A DNA stretch of 64,000 bases, taken from assembly GCF_940670765.1 (NCBI RefSeq), contig NZ_CALNVW010000020.1, positions 434,001-498,000 of the forward strand, written 5' to 3'. Under the pieces are notes generated by a model. The model did not search any database, was not told the DNA's origin, and saw nothing but the letters and a program-made list of their open reading frames with translations. Numbering within the stretch: the stretch's first letter is position 1; every line of letters starts with the position of its first letter. A program made the translations under genes and the position numbers. Below are positions 50,623-57,877 of the stretch, in pieces. This DNA comes from Streptomyces sp. A 4/2 (GTDB lineage Bacteria; Actinomycetota; Actinomycetes; Streptomycetales; Streptomycetaceae).

Positions 50623-52080
50623 ATGCCCCGCACAACCGAAAACCAGGCGACCGCCCAGATCGGCGTCACGGGACTCGCGGTCATGGGCCGCAATCTCGCC
50701 CGTAACTTCGCGCGCAACGGCTTCACCGTCGCACTGCACAACCGCACCACGGCCAGGACGCACGCCCTGGTGGAGGAGTTCGGCGAGGAGGGTGTGTTCG
50801 TACCGGCCGACAGCCCGGAGGAGTTCGTCGCCGCCCTGGAGCGCCCGCGCCGCCTGGTGATCATGGTGAAGGCGGGTGAGCCCACGGATGCCGTGATCCA
50901 GGAGTTCGTGCCGCTCCTCGAAGAGGGCGATGTCGTCATCGACGGCGGGAACGCGCACTTCGAGGACACCCGGCGCCGCGAGAAGGAACTCCGCGAGCGG
51001 GGCATCCACTTCGTCGGCACCGGGATCTCCGGCGGCGAGGAGGGCGCGCTGCACGGGCCGAGCATCATGCCGGGCGGCAGCAAAGAGTCTTACGACACGC
51101 TCGGGCCGATGCTGGAAAAGATCTCTGCGAAAGCCAAGGACGGCGCCCCGTGCGTCACGCATATCGGCCCTGACGGCTCCGGGCACTTCGTGAAAATGAC
51201 GCATAACGGCATCGAGTACGCCGACATGCAACTCATCGGCGAGGCGTACCAGCTGCTCCGCGACGTGGCCGGATACTCCCCGGCGCAGATCGCGGACATC
51301 TTCCGCTCCTGGAACACCGGGCGCCTGGACTCCTACCTCATCGAGATCACCGCGGAAGTGCTCTCGCATGTCGATGCGGCGACCGGTAAGCCCTTCGTGG
51401 ATGTCGTACTCGACCAGGCGGAGCAGAAAGGCACTGGTCGCTGGACCGTGCAGATCGCCCTCGACCTGGGGGTTCCTGTCTCCGGCATCGCCGAGGCCGT
51501 CTTCGCCCGCTCCGTCTCCGGCCACGCCGCCCTACGAAATGCCTCACGCCACCTCGCCGGACCGGCCGCCCGCAAACTCGGCGAGGACGAGGCGGCGGCA
51601 TTCGCCGACCAGGTCGAGCAGGCACTGTACGCCTCGAAGATCGTCGCCTATACCCAGGGCTTCCACGAGATCGCGGCCGGCAGCGAGCGGTACGACTGGA
51701 ACATCGACCTCGGTGCGGTCGCCTCGATCTGGCGCGGCGGATGCATCATCCGGGCCGCGTTCCTCGACAGAATCACCAGCGCCTACGAAGCCCAGCCTCA
51801 GCTGCCGAGCCTCCTCTCCGACAAGAGCTTCGCCGAGGAGATCGCCGCCGCACAGAACGACTGGCGCACCGTGATCGCCACCGCCGTCACCCGCGGCGTC
51901 CCCACCCCGGCCTTCGCTGCCACCCTCGCCTACTACGACTCCCTGCGCGCCGAACGCCTCCCGGCCGCCCTCACCCAGGGCCAGCGCGACTACTTCGGCG
52001 CACACACCTACCACCGCACCGACCGTGACGGCACCTTCCATACCCTCTGGGGCGGCGACAGGACCGAAGTCAGAAGCTGA
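50623..52080 (+). CDS. gnd: 6-phosphogluconate dehydrogenase, decarboxylating
   Basis: A 485-residue NADP-type enzyme converting 6-phosphogluconate to ribulose 5-phosphate and CO2. Rossmann motif GVTGLAVMGRNLARNFARNG; substrate motifs VVIDGGNAHFEDTRRRE, GISGGEEGALHGPSIMPGG and KMTHNGIEYADMQLIGEAYQ with the catalytic Lys; C-terminal domain ending FHTLWGGDRTEVRS. The length is standard. Parts of 51076-51560 use AAA, TCT and GCA codons more than neighbours do. S. coelicolor has two such genes, and this position resembles SCO0975 (recalled). AGGAG lies 12 bases before the ATG. A decayed copy of its C-terminus is 1 kb downstream. Confidence 0.95.
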   Translation: MPRTTENQATAQIGVTGLAVMGRNLARNFARNGFTVALHNRTTARTHALVEEFGEEGVFVPADSPEEFVAALERPRRLVIMVKAGEPTDAVIQEFVPLLEEGDVVIDGGNAHFEDTRRREKELRERGIHFVGTGISGGEEGALHGPSIMPGGSKESYDTLGPMLEKISAKAKDGAPCVTHIGPDGSGHFVKMTHNGIEYADMQLIGEAYQLLRDVAGYSPAQIADIFRSWNTGRLDSYLIEITAEVLSHVDAATGKPFVDVVLDQAEQKGTGRWTVQIALDLGVPVSGIAEAVFARSVSGHAALRNASRHLAGPAARKLGEDEAAAFADQVEQALYASKIVAYTQGFHEIAAGSERYDWNIDLGAVASIWRGGCIIRAAFLDRITSAYEAQPQLPSLLSDKSFAEEIAAAQNDWRTVIATAVTRGVPTPAFAATLAYYDSLRAERLPAALTQGQRDYFGAHTYHRTDRDGTFHTLWGGDRTEVRS

Positions 52081-52319
52081 CCGGCACTCGCAGCCGTCGT
52101 CGGCCCTGTTCTCGGCTTGGAGCCTGCGTCCTGGCACCGGCAGGAGCTCATCGCGGCACGGGCCGGTTCACCGGTTCGCCGGTTCGCCGCGAACAGGAGT
52201 GGGTTCCGGCTCCGGCTCCGGGGCAGTCGCCGACCCGCCCCAACACAGCGCGGCCAGGACCAGGGCGCCACGCCGGCCGAGGAACTTCACCGTGCGACCA
52301 CGGCTTCGGACTCGGAGGA

Positions 52320-52400
52320 GGAAGGGGAGGAAGGGGAGGAGTTCCCAGCCGTCACCCCCGCTTCCGCGCCTTCCGTCGCCTTCCGTCGCCTTCCGTCGCC
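52320..52400. repeat. Short tandem repeats in a decayed region
   Basis: Two simple arrays: GGAAGGGGA, 9 bases, about 2.3 copies at 52320-52340; and TTCCGTCGCC, 10 bases, three exact copies at 52371-52400 with degenerate flanks. They lie at the 3' end of a broken minus-strand reading frame. Confidence 0.8.
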
Positions 52401-52866
52401 TTCGGCAGGCCCCTGGCCCACAGGTCGGAATCGGCCCAGGCCCCGACGATCGCGACGTCGGGGTCCTGGTGGCGCAGACCCGCGAAACGTTCACCGAGGA
52501 GCTGGAGCCTTACGGTCAGGGGAATTTGGGCCAGGACCGGAGGGAGAGCGGGGGCGCCGGGGTGGCAGGTGAGCGTGGTGACCGGGATGGCTTCCCGGGC
52601 CGCCGCCTCGCCGAGAGCGGCCGTCAGGCCGTCCACGTCGGCGGAGGGTTCGAGGACCAGAAGGCCGTCGGCTGCCGTGAGGCCGTGGCGACACGGACGA
52701 TGCCCGGCGCGTGAACGCTGAAGGAAGCGCACGCGTAGTCGCCGTACACCGCCTCGCAGGTGGAACCGGCCGTACGGAGCAGTCCCCGCGAGCTCGTGGG
52801 CGCTGAAGACAGGTAGTCGGCAGTGGACGTGCAAGCCCGGAAACCGGGGGCTGCCGGTTCGGTCAC
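52352..52866 (-). pseudogene. Frameshifted hypothetical gene
   Basis: Two minus-strand frames read as one protein. From the GTG at 52866 a protein-like sequence runs MTEPAAPGFRACTSTADYL to about VHAPGIVRVAT near 52680. The next plausible stretch, LTAADGLLVLEPSADVDGL to VAIVGAWADSDLWARG, continues in another frame to a stop at 52352, passing through a 10-base repeat. A one-base change near 52680 would join them to about 170 residues. I do not recognise the family. Either a real frameshift or an assembly error would explain it. Confidence 0.4.
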
Positions 52867-53129
52867 CGTCCAGCTGATCCGGCTGGTGAGAGGGTCGAAG
52901 TGCTGCTCACCGCGTCAACTGGCAGCCAATTCTGCAAAGTTACGGATTCCGCTGTCAATAGCTTTTGGATGTACGGATTTCGTCGCAGTGGTGGGCGCTT
53001 GAAGGCGAATCCACCAGGGCGAGGATGTTGGGCGTACGGCGGGTCGGGGCGTCCACACACTCTGGTACCGACCGGCGCGGTTGCCAAATTCCTCCCGAAC
53101 AACCATCCCCCCGGACCACCCCGGCTGCG
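52867..53129. other. Low-GC, decayed intergenic stretch
   Basis: No gene seen. The part around 52930-52985 is clearly poorer in GC than its surroundings (AGTTACGGATTCC, CAATAGCTTTTGG). With the flanking broken reading frames it looks like a zone of gene loss or past insertion. Confidence 0.4.
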
Positions 53130-53356
53130 GAGAGCAGCGGCAACGCCCGGCCGGACCTGGCAAGTCCGCTCTCCGACGGCAGATTCGCCGCGGAGATCCG
53201 TGGAGCACTGGACGACTGGCGCGCGGTGGTCGCCACCGCCGCGCGCCAGGTGTCCCGACCCGGGGCTTCTCCGCGGCTCCCGCCTCCGGGGCCGACCACG
53301 AGGGTTCGTTCCACACGCTCTGGGGCGGCGACCGCTCCGAGGTGAGTACCGGCTGA
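53130..53356 (+). pseudogene. Remnant of a 6-phosphogluconate dehydrogenase C-terminus
   Basis: Two plus-strand frames match the end of Gnd encoded 1.2 kb upstream. In one, NARPDLASPLSDGRFAAEI followed by ALDDWRAVVATAA parallels AQPQLPSLLSDKSFAEEI and AQNDWRTVIATAV. After a frameshift near 53250, GVPTRGFSAAP parallels GVPTPAFAATL. Then about 40 codons are missing and ADHEGSFHTLWGGDRSEV parallels TDRDGTFHTLWGGDRTEV, ending at the TGA at 53354-53356. No N-terminal part is present. The differences show it is a diverged second gnd rather than a recent duplicate. Confidence 0.75.
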
Positions 53357-53413
53357 GACGCCGTGCACCGGCTCGCCGCGTCGGCCTCTGTCCGCGCCGT
53401 CCGCGCGTGCGCG

Positions 53414-53623
53414 TCAGTGGCGGAAGGCGGGACCGGGCTGCGGATCGGGTACGGGTTCGGGGCCGGGCGGCTGCGGAACGGGATCGGGCAGCGGGCCCGG
53501 CACCGGGCCGGGGCCACCCGGTCCGGGCTTCGGGGTGGGCGTGGGGGTGGGAAGCGGTGGCAAGGGGTCCGGCGTGCCCGGATCCGGAATCGGGGGCACG
53601 GGGTCGGGGTTCGGGTGCGTCAC
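53414..53623 (-). CDS. Proline-rich 69-residue protein
   Basis: A small gene supported by GGAGGAG 5 bases before the GTG at 53623. The product is mostly Pro, Asp, Gly and Thr (THPNPDPVPPIPDPGTPDPL and similar), with about 45% Pro, no signal sequence and a short PGPAFRH end. Such a chain would be an extended polyproline rod. No function can be assigned. It lies just beyond the gnd remnant on the opposite strand. Confidence 0.6.
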   Translation of the reverse strand: MTHPNPDPVPPIPDPGTPDPLPPLPTPTPTPKPGPGGPGPVPGPLPDPVPQPPGPEPVPDPQPGPAFRH

Positions 53624-53694
53624 GTGGACTCCTCCGGTACGGGGGTGGCTGTCCCGACCAATGTCTCCCGCAGCGCCTGCCCACGCCCGCCGGG

Positions 53695-54312
53695 TCACAC
53701 CAGTCGGGCCGCCGCGAGAAGCCCGGGGCGCGGGCTGGAGAGGACCGGCACCGACGTGTGCGTACGCCCGGCCGCGTCGGCCATCGATGCCTGCGCCAGC
53801 ACGATCACATCGGCGTCCGTGACCCCGTCGACCGCGCGGGCCACGGCGTCCAGATACCCGGTGCGGTCCCCCTCCTCGAACAGAGTCCAGGCACCTTCCG
53901 CCAGCACGGACCGGATCCGGACGTCCGGCCCCTCCTCGCGCAGCAGGGCGACCGTCGGCTCCAGGGTGCTCTCCAGGGCGGCGACCACGGTGATCCGCGG
54001 GCCGGTGGCCACTGCCGCGGCGGCCATCGGCCGGTCCACCCGCAACACGGGAACCCCGAGCGCCGCCGAGGCCGCCTCGGCGACGCCCCCGAGGGTCGAG
54101 CAGGTGCACAGGACGGCTGTCGCGCCGTCGGCAACGGCACGGGCGAGTACCCGCCGCACGTCGTCGGCGACCGCGGCGGGCCCTGCGGCACGGGCCCCGG
54201 CCAGCAGCTCCTCGTGCACCGAGTGACGCAACCGCAGACCGGGGAGGTCCCGGTCCCGCAGCGCGTCGAAGACCGGGACATGGACGGGTGAGGTGTGCAG
54301 CAGGGCGAGCAT
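53695..54312 (-). CDS. Aspartate/glutamate racemase-family protein
   Basis: A 205-residue two-lobed Asp/Glu/hydantoin racemase-fold protein. The first catalytic position is present as ATAVLCTCSTLGGVAE, but the second lobe reads VIVLAQASMADAAG, with no Cys where racemases have one. One-Cys members include arylmalonate decarboxylase-like and maleate-isomerase-related enzymes, so simple racemisation is doubtful. It starts 10 bases after the panD stop, so the two genes are probably co-transcribed, which would suit an aspartate-related substrate. Confidence 0.75.
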   Translation of the reverse strand: MLALLHTSPVHVPVFDALRDRDLPGLRLRHSVHEELLAGARAAGPAAVADDVRRVLARAVADGATAVLCTCSTLGGVAEAASAALGVPVLRVDRPMAAAAVATGPRITVVAALESTLEPTVALLREEGPDVRIRSVLAEGAWTLFEEGDRTGYLDAVARAVDGVTDADVIVLAQASMADAAGRTHTSVPVLSSPRPGLLAAARLV

Positions 54313-54322
54313 GACCGCGATG

Positions 54323-54793
54323 CTAGGCCTCCGCGAGGCCGCCGGGGACGGTCGCAGCGCCCGTCACCGGGGCCGACGGGCCGGCCGCCAGCGGACTGCG
54401 CTCCTGATCCGTACCCGGGACGGGCGCTGCCGCGTCGGTGCCGAGGGCGACGATCCGGTTGTCGGCATCGACATGCACGACGCTGGGCCGGAGCGCACGC
54501 GCCTCGGCGTCCTCGACCTGGGCATAGCTGATGAGGATGACCAGGTCACCGGGGTGGACGAGGTGGGCGGCGGCGCCGTTGATGCCGATGACGCCCGAGC
54601 CGCGCTCCCCCTCGATGACGTACGTCTCCAGGCGGGCGCCGTTGTCGATGTCGACGATGTGGACCAGCTCGCCCGGCAGCAGATCGGCGGCTTCCATCAG
54701 TTCGGCATCGACGGTGACCGAACCGACGTAGTGCAGGTCGGCCTGCGTCACGGTGGCACGGTGAATCTTGGACTTGAACATGGTGCGCAGCAT
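54323..54793 (-). CDS. panD: Aspartate 1-decarboxylase proenzyme
   Basis: Makes beta-alanine for pantothenate from L-aspartate. The 156-residue proenzyme has MLRTMFKSKIHRATVTQADL at the N-terminus and the self-cleavage site Gly-Ser in HYVGSVTVD (Ser25 becomes the pyruvoyl group), then LETYVIEGERGSGVIGINGAAAHLV and DLVILISYAQVED. The usual length is about 120-140; here a Pro/Ala tail of about 25 residues extends the C-terminus. GGGAG precedes the ATG at 54793. It is transcribed with the racemase-family gene. A hairpin lies in the leader. Confidence 0.95.
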   Translation of the reverse strand: MLRTMFKSKIHRATVTQADLHYVGSVTVDAELMEAADLLPGELVHIVDIDNGARLETYVIEGERGSGVIGINGAAAHLVHPGDLVILISYAQVEDAEARALRPSVVHVDADNRIVALGTDAAAPVPGTDQERSPLAAGPSAPVTGAATVPGGLAEA

Positions 54794-55411
54794 CGAGGTA
54801 CTCCCGGGACTAGGCTCCCTGCCTGCGTTTTTGCAGGTCAAGTGCCATTTTTCCATCTTACAGGATCCGTTCCGCCCGAGGGATGCCTACGCCAGAGGCC
54901 GCACAGGCGAGAACAGACGTCGGGCGGCGGGGGAACACCGCAGCAAATGACCGTCATACAAGCCGGACCCGCGGTGCGCGAATTTCACTGTTTGATCAGG
55001 ACAACAAGGAATCATCTTGCGCGAATCGACCCCCACACGTGCACTGGTTCGCGTACGCAGGGGGCACCCCGGGCGCAGCCGCTGGGGAGTGTGCGGACGT
55101 TCCGACAACGCGGCGGGGCGCCACAGCTTTCGTCGCGCGCCTGCCGGGAATTGCGGGACGGCCCTTGGCGGGCTTCTTGCCCGTCGGCGCGATCCGCGTC
55201 GCCCGGCAGACTTTGCGTCGCTGCACCGTGCTTCCTCCGGAGGCCGCCCCGTGATCGCGTCAGCCGATGTAGCACCTCATCGCCGCCACATACGCACAAC
55301 AGAACACGTTCTGCCTTCTGTGGGTGCGTGGTGAGCGGTAGCAGGCCACAGCAGCGGGAGCAGATCACGGCGCAGCGCCTCGAAATTCTCCAGCTTCGAT
55401 GCCGGCCCGGA
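54794..55411. other. 618-base gap upstream of panD
   Basis: No convincing gene. Near panD is a CCTGC-GTTTTT-GCAGG hairpin (54822-54837) and, further out on the minus strand, TTGACC (near 54838) that could be a -35 element, but no good -10 follows at normal spacing. Several short reading frames rich in Arg and Pro exist, with no supporting signals. The minus-strand NRPS operon ends at 55412, and I see no strong terminator after it. Confidence 0.4.
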
Positions 55412-55612
55412 CTACCAGCGGCGGCGCTGCGGCACCGGGTGGAGCCTGGCGGTGAGCGCCGAGAGGAAGGTCGGGAGCTTGTCGACCATGGCTTTGGGGA
55501 CGGGGGTGGACTGGACGGTACCCCTCCTCACGTCCTGGACGACGAGGGCGTAGGTGCCGTTCTCCTCGACGAGTTCGGCGGCAAAGAGCAGTGTCTGCGT
55601 GGAGGTTTCCAT
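55412..55612 (-). CDS. 66-residue protein at the end of the NRPS operon
   Basis: A 66-residue soluble protein beginning METSTQTLLFAAELVEENG, with a beta-rich middle (YALVVQDVRRGTVQSTPVPK) and a basic end (RLHPVPQRRRW). Its ATG shares a base with the stop of the SRPBCC gene (TGATG), and GGAGCTC lies upstream, so it is read by coupling. I do not recognise it. Its place as last gene in a biosynthetic operon suggests an accessory role or a carrier/inhibitor function, but nothing in the sequence proves one. Confidence 0.75.
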   Translation of the reverse strand: METSTQTLLFAAELVEENGTYALVVQDVRRGTVQSTPVPKAMVDKLPTFLSALTARLHPVPQRRRW

Positions 55613-56370
55613 CAGAGCTCCTGAGCTTGGGTTTCGTTGAGCCAGGCGGTCCACTCCTTGGTGGCCTGCTGCTCGTCGGCGTGCCCGGCGAACAGGTGGT
55701 GGCCGAGCCAGATCGGCACGTTCCAGGTGCTGCCGTTGAAGAACCGGTACAGGGCGTCCGGGCCTCGCAGACCGACGAAGTCGGTGCTGAGCCAGTCGAC
55801 GACCACCTCCACGGGGTCACGGTCCGGGCCGGGGGCGAGGAGCGTGAACCGGTCGCCGACGGCCGCGTCGTCGGCGAGACCGAGGCGTCGGCGCAGGGCG
55901 GCGAAGTCGGCCGGATCGGCGGTGGATTCGGGGTGCTGGGACCTGACGTACGTGGCGGGGCGGCCGGCGAAGTGCCGGAGGTACTCGGCGAGGGCGTGCT
56001 GGTGGAAGTCGACGTACTTCTCGGCCACGTCCGTCTTGGCGTCCCAGTTCCAGGCGCCGTCGACGATGCCTGTGTGCACCCAGTGGATTCCCATCCGCAG
56101 GTGGCTCGTGACGCCGTCGGCCGACTCGATGCGGTAGCTGAGCGTGTTGGAGAACCCGCCCTCCTGAGTCGCCCGGACGGCGAAGTGGTGCGGCGGCTCC
56201 CACGCCACGACGGTGGCGTCTCCCCGGGTGACCTTTCCGCCGACACGCGGCTCGATCTCCATCGGATAGAGCCAGCCGAGGTTGCCGGGGCCGGTGGCGA
56301 CCGCGTCCCAGACCTGGGCGGGTGGGACGGGCAGGTCCTGCTCCCGGCAGACCTCGAACTCTCGGGCCAT
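55612..56370 (-). CDS. SRPBCC-domain protein
   Basis: A 252-residue protein whose first 150 residues form an SRPBCC/AHSA1-like hydrophobic-pocket fold: REQDLPVPPAQVWDAVATGPGNLGWLYPMEI, VVAWEPPHHFAVRATQEGG and the long C-terminal helix VAEKYVDFHQHALAEYLRHFAG. A second, smaller C-terminal part (about 155-252) looks like another ligand-binding half (VGDRFTLLAPGPDRDPVEVV, WLSTDFVGLRGPDALYRFF). In NRPS or polyketide operons such proteins act as cyclases, hydrolases or product binders. It is 30 bases after the P450 gene and coupled to the 66-residue gene. Confidence 0.82.
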   Translation of the reverse strand: MAREFEVCREQDLPVPPAQVWDAVATGPGNLGWLYPMEIEPRVGGKVTRGDATVVAWEPPHHFAVRATQEGGFSNTLSYRIESADGVTSHLRMGIHWVHTGIVDGAWNWDAKTDVAEKYVDFHQHALAEYLRHFAGRPATYVRSQHPESTADPADFAALRRRLGLADDAAVGDRFTLLAPGPDRDPVEVVVDWLSTDFVGLRGPDALYRFFNGSTWNVPIWLGHHLFAGHADEQQATKEWTAWLNETQAQEL

Positions 56371-56400
56371 GGTCGGTTCTCCTTCGTCGTCGTTCAGGTA

Positions 56401-57648
56401 TCAGTAGGCAAGCGGGAGGGCGGTCAGCCGCCGCTGCAGCGGGTTGTCCCGCCAGTCCAGCGCCGCCCCGTCGGCCAGCCGCAGCTCGGGGAGCCTGCGC
56501 ACCAGCGTGCCGACGGCCACCTCCGCCTGGAGCTTGGCCAGCGGGCCTCCGAGGCAGAAGTGCGGACCGTGACCGAAGCTCAGGTGCCGGTTGCCGGGGC
56601 GGGACAGGACGAGCCGGTCAGGGTCCTCGAAGCGCTCGGGATCGCGGTTGGTCGCGCCGAGGAACAGGTACACCAGCTCGCCCTCCCGCAGCGTCCGTCC
56701 GCCGATCTCCAGGTCCTCCGCGACGACCCGGACAATCGCCTGGGTCACCGTGTCGTAGCGGGCCAGTTCCTCGACGGCGCCGCGGATCAGGCCCGGATCC
56801 GTGCGCAGCCGGGCCAGTTGGTCCGGGTGGCGCAGCAGGGCCAGCACGCCGTTGCCGATCAGGTGGGTGGTGGTCTCGTCGCCGGCGGTGATCAGGACGA
56901 AGCAGGTGGACAGCAGTTCGGAGTCGGTGAGCCGGTCGTCCTGTGTCTGGGTGGCGACCAGGGCGCTGATCAGGTCGTCACCCGGTTCGCGCCGGCGCTG
57001 CCGGATGAGCCCGGACAGGTACTCCTCGTACTGGTCGATCGCCGCCTCGGACTTGTCGATGTCCTCGCTGAGCCGGCCGAAGCGGCGGAACCAGCTCTTG
57101 ACCTGCGGGCGGTCCTCTTCCGGAATGCCGAAGAGTTCGCAGACCACGGACATCGGCAGCGGGGAGGCGACCGCCTCGATCAGGTCCATGGCCGGCCCGG
57201 CCGCGACCGCCTCGTCGATGAGGCGGTCGACGATCCGCTGGACGCCGTCGCGCAGGGCCTCGACCCGCCGGGCGGTGAAGGCCCTGTTGGCCAGTTTGCG
57301 CAGCCGGGCGTGGTCCGGTGGGTCGGTGTTGGTCATCACCCGGCCGAGTCGGTCGGTGAGCCGGCTGAGGGCTTTGAGGTCGCCGCCGAGCGCGCTGTAG
57401 GCGCGGGTCATCCTGTCCCGGTCGTTGGACAGCCGCAGGTCGCTCAGCGCCGCCTCGACGTCGGCGTACCGGGTGAGGTACCAGATGCCCTGGGGACTGC
57501 GGTGGACCGGGTCCTCGCGCCGCATGCGGGCGTAGAACGGGTACGGGTCCCGCCGGGCCCCGGGGGTGAGCAGGGCTGCGGCGAGGTCGTCGGGCCGGGC
57601 GGGGCCCGCGGTTTCGCGGGCCCCGCCCAGTGTGTCGGTGGAGGTCAC
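56401..57648 (-). CDS. Cytochrome P450
   Basis: A 415-residue soluble bacterial P450. The I-helix oxygen-binding motif is LITAGDETTTHLIGNG, the K-helix ExxR is in VEELARYD, and the haem loop is FGHGPHFCLGG with Cys365 as thiolate ligand. Length and motifs are normal. It begins 10 bases after the MbtH stop in the NRPS operon, so it probably hydroxylates or crosslinks the peptide or a carrier-bound residue. Redox partners are not encoded in the window. Confidence 0.95.
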   Translation of the reverse strand: MTSTDTLGGARETAGPARPDDLAAALLTPGARRDPYPFYARMRREDPVHRSPQGIWYLTRYADVEAALSDLRLSNDRDRMTRAYSALGGDLKALSRLTDRLGRVMTNTDPPDHARLRKLANRAFTARRVEALRDGVQRIVDRLIDEAVAAGPAMDLIEAVASPLPMSVVCELFGIPEEDRPQVKSWFRRFGRLSEDIDKSEAAIDQYEEYLSGLIRQRRREPGDDLISALVATQTQDDRLTDSELLSTCFVLITAGDETTTHLIGNGVLALLRHPDQLARLRTDPGLIRGAVEELARYDTVTQAIVRVVAEDLEIGGRTLREGELVYLFLGATNRDPERFEDPDRLVLSRPGNRHLSFGHGPHFCLGGPLAKLQAEVAVGTLVRRLPELRLADGAALDWRDNPLQRRLTALPLAY

Positions 57649-57658
57649 GTCGGCCGTG

Positions 57659-57874
57659 CTACCGCTGGGCGTTCATGGCGTCGGCGAGGCTCTTGGGCCG
57701 CATGTCGGTCCAGGACTGCTCGACGTGTTCCAGGCAGGCGGCGTGGGAGTCGGGGCCGTGGACGACGGTCCAGCCGGCCGGGACGTCCGCGAACTGCGGC
57801 CAGAGCGAGTGCTGGTTCTCGTCGTTGACGAGGACGAGGAAGGTGCCGTCCTGGTCGTCGAAGGGGTTGGTCAT
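57659..57874 (-). CDS. MbtH-like protein
   Basis: A 71-residue MbtH-like activator of adenylation domains: MTNPFDDQDGTFLVLVNDEN, then HSLWPQFADVPAGWTVVHG and SWTDMRPKSL, including the conserved Trp residues and the DMRP motif. It starts 3 bases after the NRPS stop. Such proteins stabilise A domains; its presence suggests at least one adenylation domain here needs it. Confidence 0.97.
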   Translation of the reverse strand: MTNPFDDQDGTFLVLVNDENQHSLWPQFADVPAGWTVVHGPDSHAACLEHVEQSWTDMRPKSLADAMNAQR

Positions 57875-57877
57875 GGG

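Noticed and set aside
54996..55226. Basic 76-codon minus frame (GKKPAKGRPAIPGRRATKA) in the gap upstream of panD
   Set aside because: It looks histone-like in composition but lacks a ribosome site, and overlapping frames on both strands are equally open.
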